Assembly: GCA_026936335.1 (NCBI GenBank)
Contig: JAPMXV010000052.1
Coordinates: 1 to 64,000, forward strand
Source of the DNA: Mantamonas sphyraenae
Lineage: Eukaryota > CRuMs > Mantamonadidae
DNA: 64,000 nucleotides
Direction: 5' to 3'
In this document: positions 10,078 to 19,600 of the stretch, piece by piece
Layout of the letters: each line of letters starts with the position of its first letter
How positions within the stretch are numbered: position 1 is the first letter of the stretch
The notes under the pieces: generated by a model
What the model was told of the DNA's origin: nothing
Database searches by the model: none
Seen by the model: the letters and a program-made list of their open reading frames with translations, nothing else
Program-made: the position numbers and the translations under genes

Positions 10078-10898
10078 ATGGCCAAACCTTCCAGCACCCC
10101 GTCCAAGAGCGCAAAGACCGCCCTCGTCCCCTGCTCCAACTTCCACCCCAAGCTCTCCTGCACCCAGAGCTCCATCAAGGGCATGCTTGCCGCCGCTCCC
10201 AAAGCCACCAAGCTCTACCTGCCCATCCACCTCATCCCCGTCCTCATTTTCAAGCGCCACAAGCTCACCAAGATGTACGTGTTGTCCACTGCCTCCCATG
10301 CCCTCCTCCCCATCCACCGTCCTCACACAGCCACACTCGCAGTCCGGGTCCCATCCTCTACCGCGTCTTTATCAACACCTTCAAGTCCACCCTCTTCCTC
10401 ACCCTCTACGGAGGCATCTTTACACGCACCATGTGTGCCCTCCGCAACGCACGCGGCAAGGACGACCCCATCAACCCCCTCGTACGTCAATTCGGAGCCT
10501 CCATCAACCCACACCTCCGATTTCCCCTCCCGACCCCTTTCCCATTTTCCACCGCAACCCGCCGTGCCGTCCCACCTCGCTGCTCCAACTCACACCCACC
10601 CACACCCGCTCATCCGTGCCCACCCCCCATCCAGATTGCTGGGTTCCTCTGTGCCCACTCCCTTCTCCTCGAGAAGAAGGAGCGCCGAACAGAGCTCATG
10701 CTCTACGTCCTCCCGCGTGTCACAGAGACCGTCTGGAACATGGCCGAAGACCGCAAGCTCGTTCGCTCCATCCCCTATGGCGAGACCGCCCTCTTTGTCC
10801 TCGCATGCTCCCTCCTCATGTACTTCTACCAGCACGAGCCCGAGGTCATCAAGAGCACCTACCTCGGCGGCATGACCCTCCTCATCGGCGACAACTGA
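10078..10898 (+). CDS. Short TMEM135-like membrane protein
   Basis: Three exons, 10078-10274, 10343-10481 and 10635-10898, give 199 aa. Both introns begin GTACGT and end CGCAG or CCAG, and phases agree. The N-terminal part has the Cys pattern and amphipathic segment of TMEM135 (CSNFHPKLSCTQSS, then KLYLPIHLIPVLIFKRHKL, against human KIYVPLYLIAA...RKRKL). The C-terminal part matches the second TMEM135 half: NPLIAGFLCAHSLLLEKKERR, followed by MLYVLPRVTETVWNMA and ALFVLACSLLMYFYQHEP. TMEM135 is a multi-pass protein of peroxisomes and mitochondria-associated lipid handling. At 199 aa this version is less than half the human length (458) and seems to join the N-terminal Cys region to one repeat half. 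The KKERR motif after the second hydrophobic segment fits a cytosolic loop. Confidence 0.72.
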
Positions 10899-10934
10899 AC
10901 AAACAAATACACACACACACACACACAATCCCCT

Positions 10935-12562
10935 CTATTCCAACGTCTTTTCAAACGCCGCCACGCACTCCTCCACCCCATCGTACGCCTTCATCTGCCC
11001 GCGCTCGCTTTCCCACGCCTCCTGCCCCGCGTCCATGCCTCCCACCACAAAGATCTGCTTGCTCTGCGCCAGACACGGGTAGTTGCCCGTCACATGCACT
11101 CGCCAGCACGCTGCGCTCTCGTTTGCCCGCACAATCAAGTTCACCCCGCTCGCACGCGGTTTCCACGTAACCTGCGCCACACGCTCTGTGCTTCCGTTCA
11201 CCTCCTCCACCTCTGCGCTGATTGCCACGTGGTTGCTCACACGAGTCTTCAGCTCCCGCACAAAAAATCCGGCGTCCCCTTCCGCCAGCGCATGCTCTTC
11301 CAGATCCCCAACGTACACGTCGTTCGGCGACACATCGATCGAGCTCAGCGTCCCGCTCTCGTCAAAACCCAGCTGAACCTTGTACTCCGCCCCGCTGACG
11401 TTCACCTCCAGCGCCACAGAGTCCTCCTTGAACCGTGTCACATCCACTCCGCCCAGATGCGTACACACGTCCAGCACCTCCCGGTACCACTCGTCCATCT
11501 CCACATACTTTGGGTCTGCCTCTGCGTTGGCCTCCTCCTGCAGTGCTTCGTACGATTCCAGCGTCTCTCGGATCCCCCGCTCCAGTCCTTCCTTGCGCCC
11601 CTCCAGCTCCTCAACCTCCACCTCCAGCGCCTCCACCTCCATGCCGGCCTCGTTCAGTGCAACCCCCTTTGCCTTGATCTCCTGTGTCTGTTCCACCAGC
11701 TTCGCCTCTGCCTCTTCCACGCTGTTGATCCCTGCCTCCTCGCCAGCCTCCTGCTGGTAAAACTGAACCAGCTCATAGAACTGCTCCAACAGCTCCACAA
11801 GCGACCCCTTTTCCCGCTCCATCTCCACATACCCCGTCACACTCTCCGCCACCAGCTCACGAACCTCTGCCTCCCTCTCTGCGTTGGCCGCTTCCATCTC
11901 CGCCACAGCCACCTTCTGCTCCTCCAGCATCTTCTTCAGCCGGTTCAGCTTTGCATTGCTCGGGAACCGCAGCGCCTCCTCACTTGCTAGCGTGTCCAAG
12001 AACGACTGCTTCGTGAACAGCTCCACATACTTGAACTTCAGCTTGTTCAGGTACGCCTCCAGCTCGCCCCGCTCGTGTCCCCGTTCAGCCACGTCCACAT
12101 TCGCCACATTCCCCTCCATCGTCGCAACATGCAGTTTCTCCACCTGCTGTGCATCAACAATCCTGCACGCGCGTGTCCCAACACGTGTCAGCAAACGCCC
12201 CGCACCCCTCCGGACAGGTTCGCGCCAAAAAAAATCCGCTGCTCAACGTACATCTGGTACGACGCCATAAACTCCTCCTTGCTCATTGCCTGCACACTCG
12301 TGTTCTCTTGCTGCACTCGCACAGGCGACAGGTCTCCAAACTCTGGGATGTTGCTCGTCAGCTCTTCCATGTCCGCCTGCATCGCCTGCGACGCACGCAA
12401 CGCGGCTCCGCCCGCTGGCGTCGCCCAGCCCTTGTTGCCCCCGCTCTTCTGCGCAGGCGTCGCCTGCACCACGCTCTCCAAGTTCATAGTATCCCCTCCG
12501 TTCTCGCCTTCCGTGTGAATCGCGTGCGCCGCTGCAAACGACAATCGCCTCACTGTGTCCAT
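10935..12562 (-). CDS. Candidate kinetochore scaffold KNL1/Spc105
   Basis: Exons 12562-12252 and 12162-10935 encode 512 aa. The 89-nt intron has donor GTACGT and acceptor GTGCAG, with matching phase 2. Identification rests on architecture. There is an extreme N-terminal RRLSFA at residues 5-10, a close variant of the RVSF PP1-docking motif of KNL1. A MELT-like MNLES follows shortly after. A linker has PEFGDLSP and EEFMASYQM, reminiscent of the Spc7 domain entry. A coiled coil spans about residues 110-320, and a C-terminal alpha/beta region of about 190 residues has the spacing of tandem RWD domains (strands, then a GNYPCL turn near the end). KNL1 links the Mis12 and Ndc80 complexes to checkpoint proteins. 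It is far shorter than human KNL1 (over 2,300 aa), but protist and insect versions vary widely. Another RWD-type kinetochore protein is the main alternative. Confidence 0.55.
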
Positions 12563-12617
12563 GTTGTGTCTCTCGGTGTCTGCCTTGCCCCGCCCCGCGC
12601 ACCCCATTCCCCCACTC
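12563..12617. promoter_or_regulatory. 55-bp bidirectional promoter region
   Basis: Only 55 bp separate the start codons of the divergent KNL1-like (minus) and glycosyltransferase (plus) genes. The sequence contains a GC-box-like CCCCGCCCC at 12588-12596 and a C-rich run before the plus-strand ATG. Shared control is inferred from spacing alone. Confidence 0.45.
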
Positions 12618-13721
12618 ATGTCCTCCTCCACATCCCTTCCCACCGTCTACTTTATGGTCCTCGGCAGCATCGACCAGTACACTGGCGGCTACATCTACGA
12701 CAAAGAAATGGTCGCCGGCATTCGTGCCGCAGGCTACACCGTCGTCGTCCTTGAGGTGCCCGACGATACCTGGGATTCCTGGGACGCCACAGACATTGAC
12801 CTTTCCACCTCGTTGACCCCCATCGTCATCGTCGACGGCCTCCTTGCAGACCGCCTCTCGCAAGCCGCCCGAAAAGTCCTTGCCTCCACACGCCTCCTCG
12901 CCCTCATCCACCACCCGTCCAGCCTTGAAAGCGGCCTCTCCCAGCAGCAAAAGGATGACATCACCGCTCATGAGCAGGCCCTCATCGACATGGCCACCTC
13001 CACCGTTGTCACAAGCACCAGCACACAGGCCATCGCCGCAGACCTCTATGCAAACCTCCCCCACGACGACATCCACGTCGTCTTGCCAGGCACCCCCGAT
13101 GCTTACACCCCGTCCCAGCCGGGCCAATCTGCATATCCAGACACAGATGTCCTCCTCCTAACCGTGGCCCACCACACACCCAGAAAGGACCACGCCTCCC
13201 TCGTTCGCGCCCTCTCCATCCTCGCTGACGACGCAGATGTCGCCCAGTCGGGCGTCTCCTACCTTGCCGTTTGTATTGGCTCCCAAGACCGCGACCCACA
13301 CTGCTTTGCCGATCTCCAATCCCTCACCGCCGAACTCGACGTCGCCCACCTCGTCCGTTTCCTCGGCGAGGTCGACGAGGACACACTCATGCAGACGTAC
13401 GCAGATTGCACCGCCTACGTCCACCCGGCCCTCTACGAAGGCTACGGCATGGCCCTCGCTCTCGGCCTCCGCAACGCAAAGCCAATCGTCTGCACAACCG
13501 GCGGCGCCACCACAGAGGTCATCCCCTCCGACGCCGCCCTCTTTGTCGAACCCGGTGACTACACCGCTCTCGCCCAAGCCCTCAAGACCATAATCATCGA
13601 CAAAGATGCCACGGCAAGCCTCCAGGCCGGCGCCCAGAAAGCCGCCGCCGCCCTCCCGTCCTGGGCCCAATCCGGCCAGCAGTTTGCACACATTGTCGCC
13701 ACCATGCATGCAGACGCCTAG
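12618..13721 (+). CDS. GT4-family glycosyltransferase
   Basis: Single exon, 367 aa, ATG at 12618 chosen because the preceding in-frame ATG lies in the divergent gene's start region and the GT-B fold begins directly after it (VYFMVLGSIDQYTGGYIYD, a typical first strand and Gly-rich loop). No signal peptide is seen. The C-terminal Rossmann half begins LLLTVAHHTPRKDH, the nucleotide-sugar phosphate-binding R/K region, and continues to VHPALYEGYGMALALGL and TTGGATTEVI. The family catalytic pattern is Glu-x7-Glu. Here the first Glu (EGYG) is present but the position eight residues later is Leu, so the second Glu is replaced. GT4 enzymes are retaining transferases; donor and acceptor cannot be read from the sequence. 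Absence of introns and bacterial-type organisation make lateral acquisition possible but unproven. Confidence 0.85.
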   Translation: MSSSTSLPTVYFMVLGSIDQYTGGYIYDKEMVAGIRAAGYTVVVLEVPDDTWDSWDATDIDLSTSLTPIVIVDGLLADRLSQAARKVLASTRLLALIHHPSSLESGLSQQQKDDITAHEQALIDMATSTVVTSTSTQAIAADLYANLPHDDIHVVLPGTPDAYTPSQPGQSAYPDTDVLLLTVAHHTPRKDHASLVRALSILADDADVAQSGVSYLAVCIGSQDRDPHCFADLQSLTAELDVAHLVRFLGEVDEDTLMQTYADCTAYVHPALYEGYGMALALGLRNAKPIVCTTGGATTEVIPSDAALFVEPGDYTALAQALKTIIIDKDATASLQAGAQKAAAALPSWAQSGQQFAHIVATMHADA

Positions 13722-13819
13722 TCAACCCGTGACCACCCACGGCCGCTTCCCTTTCCCTTTCCCCTTTTCGAGAATGAAGAATGAACGAATCTTTCCATTG
13801 CGTCCTTGCCTTGCCCCCC

Positions 13820-15064
13820 TCACGCCGCGAAATCGTACTCTCCGCTCGCTCCAAGCACATGACCTTCGCCAGGCGCATCCTGGCTTGTGCTTTTCAGGTC
13901 CGCCACGTTCGATTCCATGCGAATCTGGTACAGAATCATGCCGATGGTCAGGATGCCAAACGACAGCCACGTGTACCAGTCCAGCGGCTCCAGTGCACGC
14001 CCGGCCATGAACGGCACCGAAAAGAACAGTGCAGACAGAGGCACACGCATAGCACTGCTCACAGCAAGCAACGTCGCGCTGCCCTTTTTCACCACAGCCA
14101 ACGACGCAAAGTTGAACGCAAAGTTGGCGGCCAGATACACGGCAAACACGCCAAACACGGCCGCACACGCAGGCGTACCGTTCGTCAAGCACGTAAACCC
14201 GTCGCGCAGGTACGTGCCAAACTCGCTCGGCGCCACGCTCGCCTTGGCTCCCATCAGCTCCGACGAAAACACCATCGGGAACGTCACCAGACCAATCAGC
14301 ACCTGGAAGATGTCCACCATCAGCATAAAGTAGAACAGATCGATCGAGTAGCGCTTCAGCACCACCTCCTTGTACACGCTCGACACAGAAAACGGCACCG
14401 CCGCAAGCGCAAGCAGCAGCAGCCAGAACCAATGCGCGTGCATCGTCACGCCCTCCTTGCCCCCCTGCTGGATGTCCGGCACGATCCCCATAACCACGCC
14501 CGCGAGCACCACCAGCATCCCCACGTAGTGCGTCCACTGGTACCGTGCTTTCAGAAACACCTTGGACAGCAGCACATTCATCGGAATGATCGTCTGCGCC
14601 ACAAGCACCTGCACCGGACCCGTCACGTGCGGCGACGGAATCGTCATCAGCAGGTTGCCCAGCCCGTCCAGAGCCGCCACAAGGATAAAGATTCGCGGCG
14701 GGAGGGCACGCATCTCTGGCGTGATGTCCTTCGTAAACAACAGCTTGTATCCCACCAACACACCCGCCACAATCAGAAATGACACCGGCAGAATCACAGA
14801 CGACAGCAGCCACACAAACGCGTGCATCTGGTACGTCAGCCGCGTGAAAAGAACCATGTCCACCGACCGCGAAAGCACAAGCAGTACCACCCACGCTCCA
14901 AGGATCACTTTCAGCCGCATAGAGTCCACTCCCAGCGTCTTGCTTTCTTCCGGCTGTCCTCCCAGGTAGATTGACTCCTTCACAGGGTCCTTGTCTCCCA
15001 GCAGCGCCGTCCCTTCTTCTTCCCCGTTCCGGCTTGTGAAAGGGTCGCTGAACTTGCTGGCCAT
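13820..15064 (-). CDS. CRT-like drug/metabolite transporter
   Basis: Single exon, 414 aa, about the length of Plasmodium CRT (424 aa). The soluble N-terminus (MASKFSDPFTSRNGEEEG) carries an acidic di-leucine type signal (EEEGTALLG), consistent with sorting to an endolysosomal membrane. About ten hydrophobic helices follow from residue 50 to 385. CRT/CLT-type features include GLGNLLMTIPSPHVTGPVQVL in TM3-4, a VYKEVVLK segment after the internal loop, and the paired Cys in the last lumenal loop (GFTCLTNGTPACAAVFG). The family moves amino acids, peptides or glutathione across vacuolar or plastid membranes. In a protist without evident plastid genes, an acidic vesicle is the likelier site. It diverges from the phosphatase gene at 15250 across 185 bp. 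Confidence 0.85.
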   Translation of the reverse strand: MASKFSDPFTSRNGEEEGTALLGDKDPVKESIYLGGQPEESKTLGVDSMRLKVILGAWVVLLVLSRSVDMVLFTRLTYQMHAFVWLLSSVILPVSFLIVAGVLVGYKLLFTKDITPEMRALPPRIFILVAALDGLGNLLMTIPSPHVTGPVQVLVAQTIIPMNVLLSKVFLKARYQWTHYVGMLVVLAGVVMGIVPDIQQGGKEGVTMHAHWFWLLLLALAAVPFSVSSVYKEVVLKRYSIDLFYFMLMVDIFQVLIGLVTFPMVFSSELMGAKASVAPSEFGTYLRDGFTCLTNGTPACAAVFGVFAVYLAANFAFNFASLAVVKKGSATLLAVSSAMRVPLSALFFSVPFMAGRALEPLDWYTWLSFGILTIGMILYQIRMESNVADLKSTSQDAPGEGHVLGASGEYDFAA

Positions 15065-15249
15065 CTCCGTTCCTTTTTTTTCCTTGCCTCACCTTGTGCC
15101 CCCACTCCCGCTCTCCCCTACCTGTTCCCGTATCCATCTTCCATTCTCGCCTTGACACCAACCCCTCTCCTTCGCATCCCCTGTTCCCTCAAGTCTTCCC
15201 TGACACGCTTTCCCACCCCGGTCTTTCTCCAAAGACCCTCTCCCGCCCC

Positions 15250-16658
15250 ATGTCCGCCAACCACATTCACCGCACACCTCCACACATGTCTGGCGTCAAC
15301 GCAAAGCATCTCACGGGCCTTCGCGGCTACCTCCGCTCTCTCGTTCTTCCCTACACGCTTGGCGGCACAGCTGCCGTTGTCGCCGCGCAAAGCAACCCCA
15401 CCTGGTTCAAAGACCAGCTCTTCACCTTTAGCAGCGTGTTTGGCACCCACGAGTTTTTCCTCCTCTATTTGCCCACCCTTTTCTTTTGCGGCCACGCCGT
15501 CCTCGGCCGCCACCTAGTCGTCCTTTGCGGCTGCGGCATTTTCTTCGGCAACTGCTTCAAGGACTACTTCTGCCTCCCTCGTCCGCCTTGTCCGCCCGTC
15601 AAGCGACGCAACGGTCACGGCTCCCTCGAGTACGGCTTCCCGTCCACCCACTCCGTCAATGCCGTCAACCTGCCCTTTGCTATCGGCGTTTACGCAATCG
15701 GACTCCACACAGACTGGACCTGGCACACCGTCGCACTCGTCCTCTCCGCCTGCTGCGCCTACACTTTTCTCGTCTCCTACTCTCGACTCTACCTCGGCAT
15801 GCACTGCCCCACAGATATCGTCACAGGCCTCCTCCTCGGCGCCTCCATCTTCTTCTCCTGGACCTACCTCCTCGCAGACCCCGTCGACGACTGGCTCCGC
15901 ACAGACCCCAATGTGATCTACATCACCACCGCCGCAGGCATCCTTGCCGTTTGGCTTCACCCAGACCCCGTCGATCCCTGCCCCTGCTTTGCCGACTCGG
16001 TCTGCTTTGCCGGCGTCATTGCAGGCGTCTTCTCCGGCACCTCCCTCTGGGCCTCCAGCGACGCTGCTGCCCTCTACCCGGGCGTCGATGGCCCCTACTT
16101 CATCCTTGCCAAGCACGGTTACCTCAACGGCGTCCAGCGAATCGGCATTGGTGAGTGCGCGACTCAAGCTCCACCCCCGTCCCCTATCTCCCCAACTCAC
16201 ACCCTCCCTGCACAGGCCTCGTCCTTGTCGTCCTTACTCGCATGGTCATGAAGCGCATTTGCCTCAACATCCTCCCGTGGATCTACGAGACCCTGCGCCT
16301 GCCCACACGCAAGCACTTTGCCCATCTCGAGCCCCAAAAGTCCACCTCCAAGCTGCCCATCCCAGTCACCCCGTCCCTTGTCAACATCCAGAAGGAGCCC
16401 GCTGCAAAGGCACTCAGCATCCGCAAGCTGACCCGCACACGCAATGACGCAGCCGGCAGCGACAACGACAGCGACCAGCCACTCGCCATGGCCGGCAGCG
16501 ACACAAAAGGTGTCAAGCCCAAGAACATCATCGTCCACTACGACGTCGACACTCCCACAAAGTACATTGTCTACTATCTCATCGGATTGGTCGCCGTCTA
16601 CGTCGCGCCGCGCGTGTTCCACTGGATGGGTCTCCTCGATGCCACACTCACAAATTGA
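15250..16658 (+). CDS. Sphingosine-1-phosphate phosphatase-like PAP2 enzyme
   Basis: Exons 15250-16150 and 16216-16658 (65-nt intron GTGAGT...CACAG, phase 1) give 447 aa. All three PAP2 motifs are present: KDYFCLPRP (KxxxxxxRP), PSTHS, and SRLYLGMHCPTDIVTG with the catalytic His and Asp. The stretch LEYGFPSTHS is characteristic of the LCB3/YSR2/SGPP branch, which dephosphorylates long-chain base phosphates in the ER membrane and so controls sphingosine-1-phosphate. About eight hydrophobic segments surround the motifs. A polar loop (residues about 320-410) precedes a final TM near the C-terminus (IVYYLIGLVAVYV). The ATG at 15250 is preferred to earlier in-frame codons because it gives a short polar N-terminus. 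Its stop lies inside the converging AXDND1-like gene, with an 11-bp overlap. Confidence 0.9.
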
Positions 16659-19600
16659 CGTACTCGGTTGTTTTTCCACTTGCCCGTGGTTTGGCCTTCA
16701 ACGGCACGTCTCGGTACCTCGGCGGAAACGCCTTGTCACTGTCCACCTGCACGTCCACCACCTTGGCCCCGCCCGTCCCTCCGCGCCCTCCGCGCCCTCC
16801 GCCCCGTGGCGACTTGTCGTACGTCCACCTCGCAATCACCTCTTCCGTCGCTGCCTCCCACGTCTGTCGTCGCGACGCCTCAAACTGCTGCTCCTCCAAC
16901 GCCTTTTGGAACCGCCGCGCCGCCTCGTCCTGCCGCTCCTCCTCCGTTTTGCTCATGTCTCCCTTCACCTTTAGCGTCTGCACACGCTCGTAACGCCCTG
17001 TGCCGGGCACGACCTCCCCCGTCTCTGTGTACACTGCGCTGTAGATAGGTTCCACCCCGCCTCCGTCTGCTTCCAGTGCAGGCCGAGCGAAATCGTTGGC
17101 CCCAAACACAATCGGTTCCCCACTCGCCTCTTCCTTCTCCTCCTCCACCACCGACGGTGGCGCCACCAACACCACCTTTTTCGATACTTTCTCCACCTCC
17201 TTCTCCACCTCCTGCTCCACCTCCTGCTCCACCTCCTGCTCCACCTCCTGCTCCTCCCCTTGTGGTTCCTCTCCCTCGTCAATCTTGCCCAGCCCGTCCG
17301 CCATCTCCCGCACACGCTCTCCACGGCTCGATGGCCTGCCTCCTCCGCCTTCTCCTGACGATCCAGACACAGGAGGACGTGGTGCAACGCTGCTCGTACG
17401 CTCTCCGCCCACATCCGCCGCGCTCACACGCCCGCGTCCGCTCGCACGCTCCTTCTTCTGCTGCGCCGCACGCCGTGCTGCTTCCTCCTTGATGTGGTGT
17501 GCAATCGGCGTCACGTCCACCGTACGCGACACTCCGTGTACCGTCACAACCTTCTTCTTCACAATCTTGGCCCGTCCACGCACCGTTGGCTTCCCGCCTG
17601 CCCTGTGGTGTCTTCTGTTTCGCTCTGCAATCCGCTCCGCTTCCATCTGGCTCACCAAATCTGCGTATCCGCCTCGTTTGCCCACCGTTGTCGTCGCTGG
17701 CCCACTGCGTCCACCTGCACGTCCTCCTCCGCCGAGGGTTCCCGCCCGCTTTTTGCTCGCTTCAATCAGACGCCGGCCCTCCTTGCTCTTTGCAAACGAC
17801 AGAGACACGTCGTCACTCGATGACAAAGACGACGAAGAAGCTCCCTCTTGCTCTGTCCGTCTACCCTCTCCGCTTGAGCCCTCTCCGCTCGTCCTGATGC
17901 CGGTCGACTCATAGCTGTTCCGCACGCTCGACGATCCCTCGCCCGCGTGCATCACGGTGCTGCGACGCATGCGCACTGCTCGTTCCGTGCTTTGCGACGC
18001 CACGTTCATCGCCTGCACCAGCATGCGAAACGCCATCGACGCAAGTGCCGTGTTGCTCCTGTCCTCCACCATCAGCGTCACATACTCCAGTCGTCGCTTC
18101 AGACACGCACTGCAGTGATCTCCGTATCCTCCACACGCCGTACGCTTCAGGTACGCCAGCTCCAGGATGCGCGGTGCGATCTTTTCCAGCGACCGCCGCA
18201 CGTCCCGCACACCAAACATCTCCAGCGATTGCGGCCATCGAAACAGCCCATACTCTCGCGCCACACGCACAAACGTTGCACAGTCCATCCAGCCCTCCAC
18301 TGCACTTTCAGTCGGCAGCCGCGGGCCTCGGATCGCCGTGCTCAGCCGGTTCTCCCGGAACACTTTCGCTGCGTCCTCGTGCGTCCACAGCGAGCTGCAG
18401 AAGGTGCCCCACACCACCACAAACTGGTCAAAGTTGATCACAAACTCCTCTCGCTTCAGGTTCTGCTCCAACATGGCGCTGACGCTCTTCATCCGCGGCT
18501 GGAACCCTCCCGACGACTCAAAGCCCAGTCCGCTTCCTGCTGCTCCTGACGACGACGAGCCCATTCCTCCGCCTCCAGACGCTTCCACGTTCACGGGCAG
18601 CCTCGCAGCCAGAAACATGATTTGCAGCCGCTTCGACACCAGTTCCGACTGGTGCGGCCACTCCGCCATCAGGCAGTTTAGGAACTGGTCCATGTAGATC
18701 ATTTGCTGATTGTTCACGCCGTCGTGGAACACCAACGAGTGGATGTGGTGCGAAAACCACTCGAAGCGCTTGTTCACCATAAACGGAAACACCGTACGCA
18801 CAATGTCGATCGCCACGGGGAAGCTCACCTTGCGCGCAAACTGCAGCGATGGCTCCACGGCTGCCATGCTTTCCGACGACTCGCCGCCCGTCAGACACAG
18901 CGCACGCGCCGCCAGGAACAGGTCCAGGGCGTCCATCGGCAGCGCTTCGCTGTTCTCCTGCGACGCACTGATCCCTGCAAACCGTGCAAACATCGAGATC
19001 AGCACGTCGTCCGTCTTGCTGTAGTGCCGCACCCCCTCCAGGAACTTGACGATCTGCTGCTCCACATTTGCCTTTTGCATCGCATCCACCTCCTGCATAA
19101 AGTACTGCAGGATGAACTGCGGAAAGAACTGTTTGCTCACAAATTCCCGGTTCACGTGCCGTGCGTCCTGCTCCACCTTCTTTGCGTAGATCTGCACAAT
19201 GTGCATGTAAAGGTCGCTCTTGTTGCGCTGCACTTCGTTCGTCTCCTCCACCACCCGCAGATACCCGAGCACGCTCTTCTTGTACTTCCGCCAGTTGTTT
19301 TGGATCTTCTTGGATGCCTTGGACAGCGCCGCCGCCTGCCGCTCACGCTCCCGCTCTTGCCGTGCCTCCTCCATCCTCTGCTGCCGTTCCCGCTCCTGCT
19401 GCATAAGCTCCTTGTTCTTTTCGTCCTCGTTCGACATGGCCAGCGACGACAGACCCGTCCCGGACACAACCTCCTCTTCCTCCTCCTCCACCTCGACATC
19501 CTTTCCTGCCTGGCCCATCTTGTGCGTGCTGATATCCCTCACCACCGGTCGTTTCGGCCCACGTCGTCGGTGCAACGTCCCTGCCTCGTCCCCGCCCATC

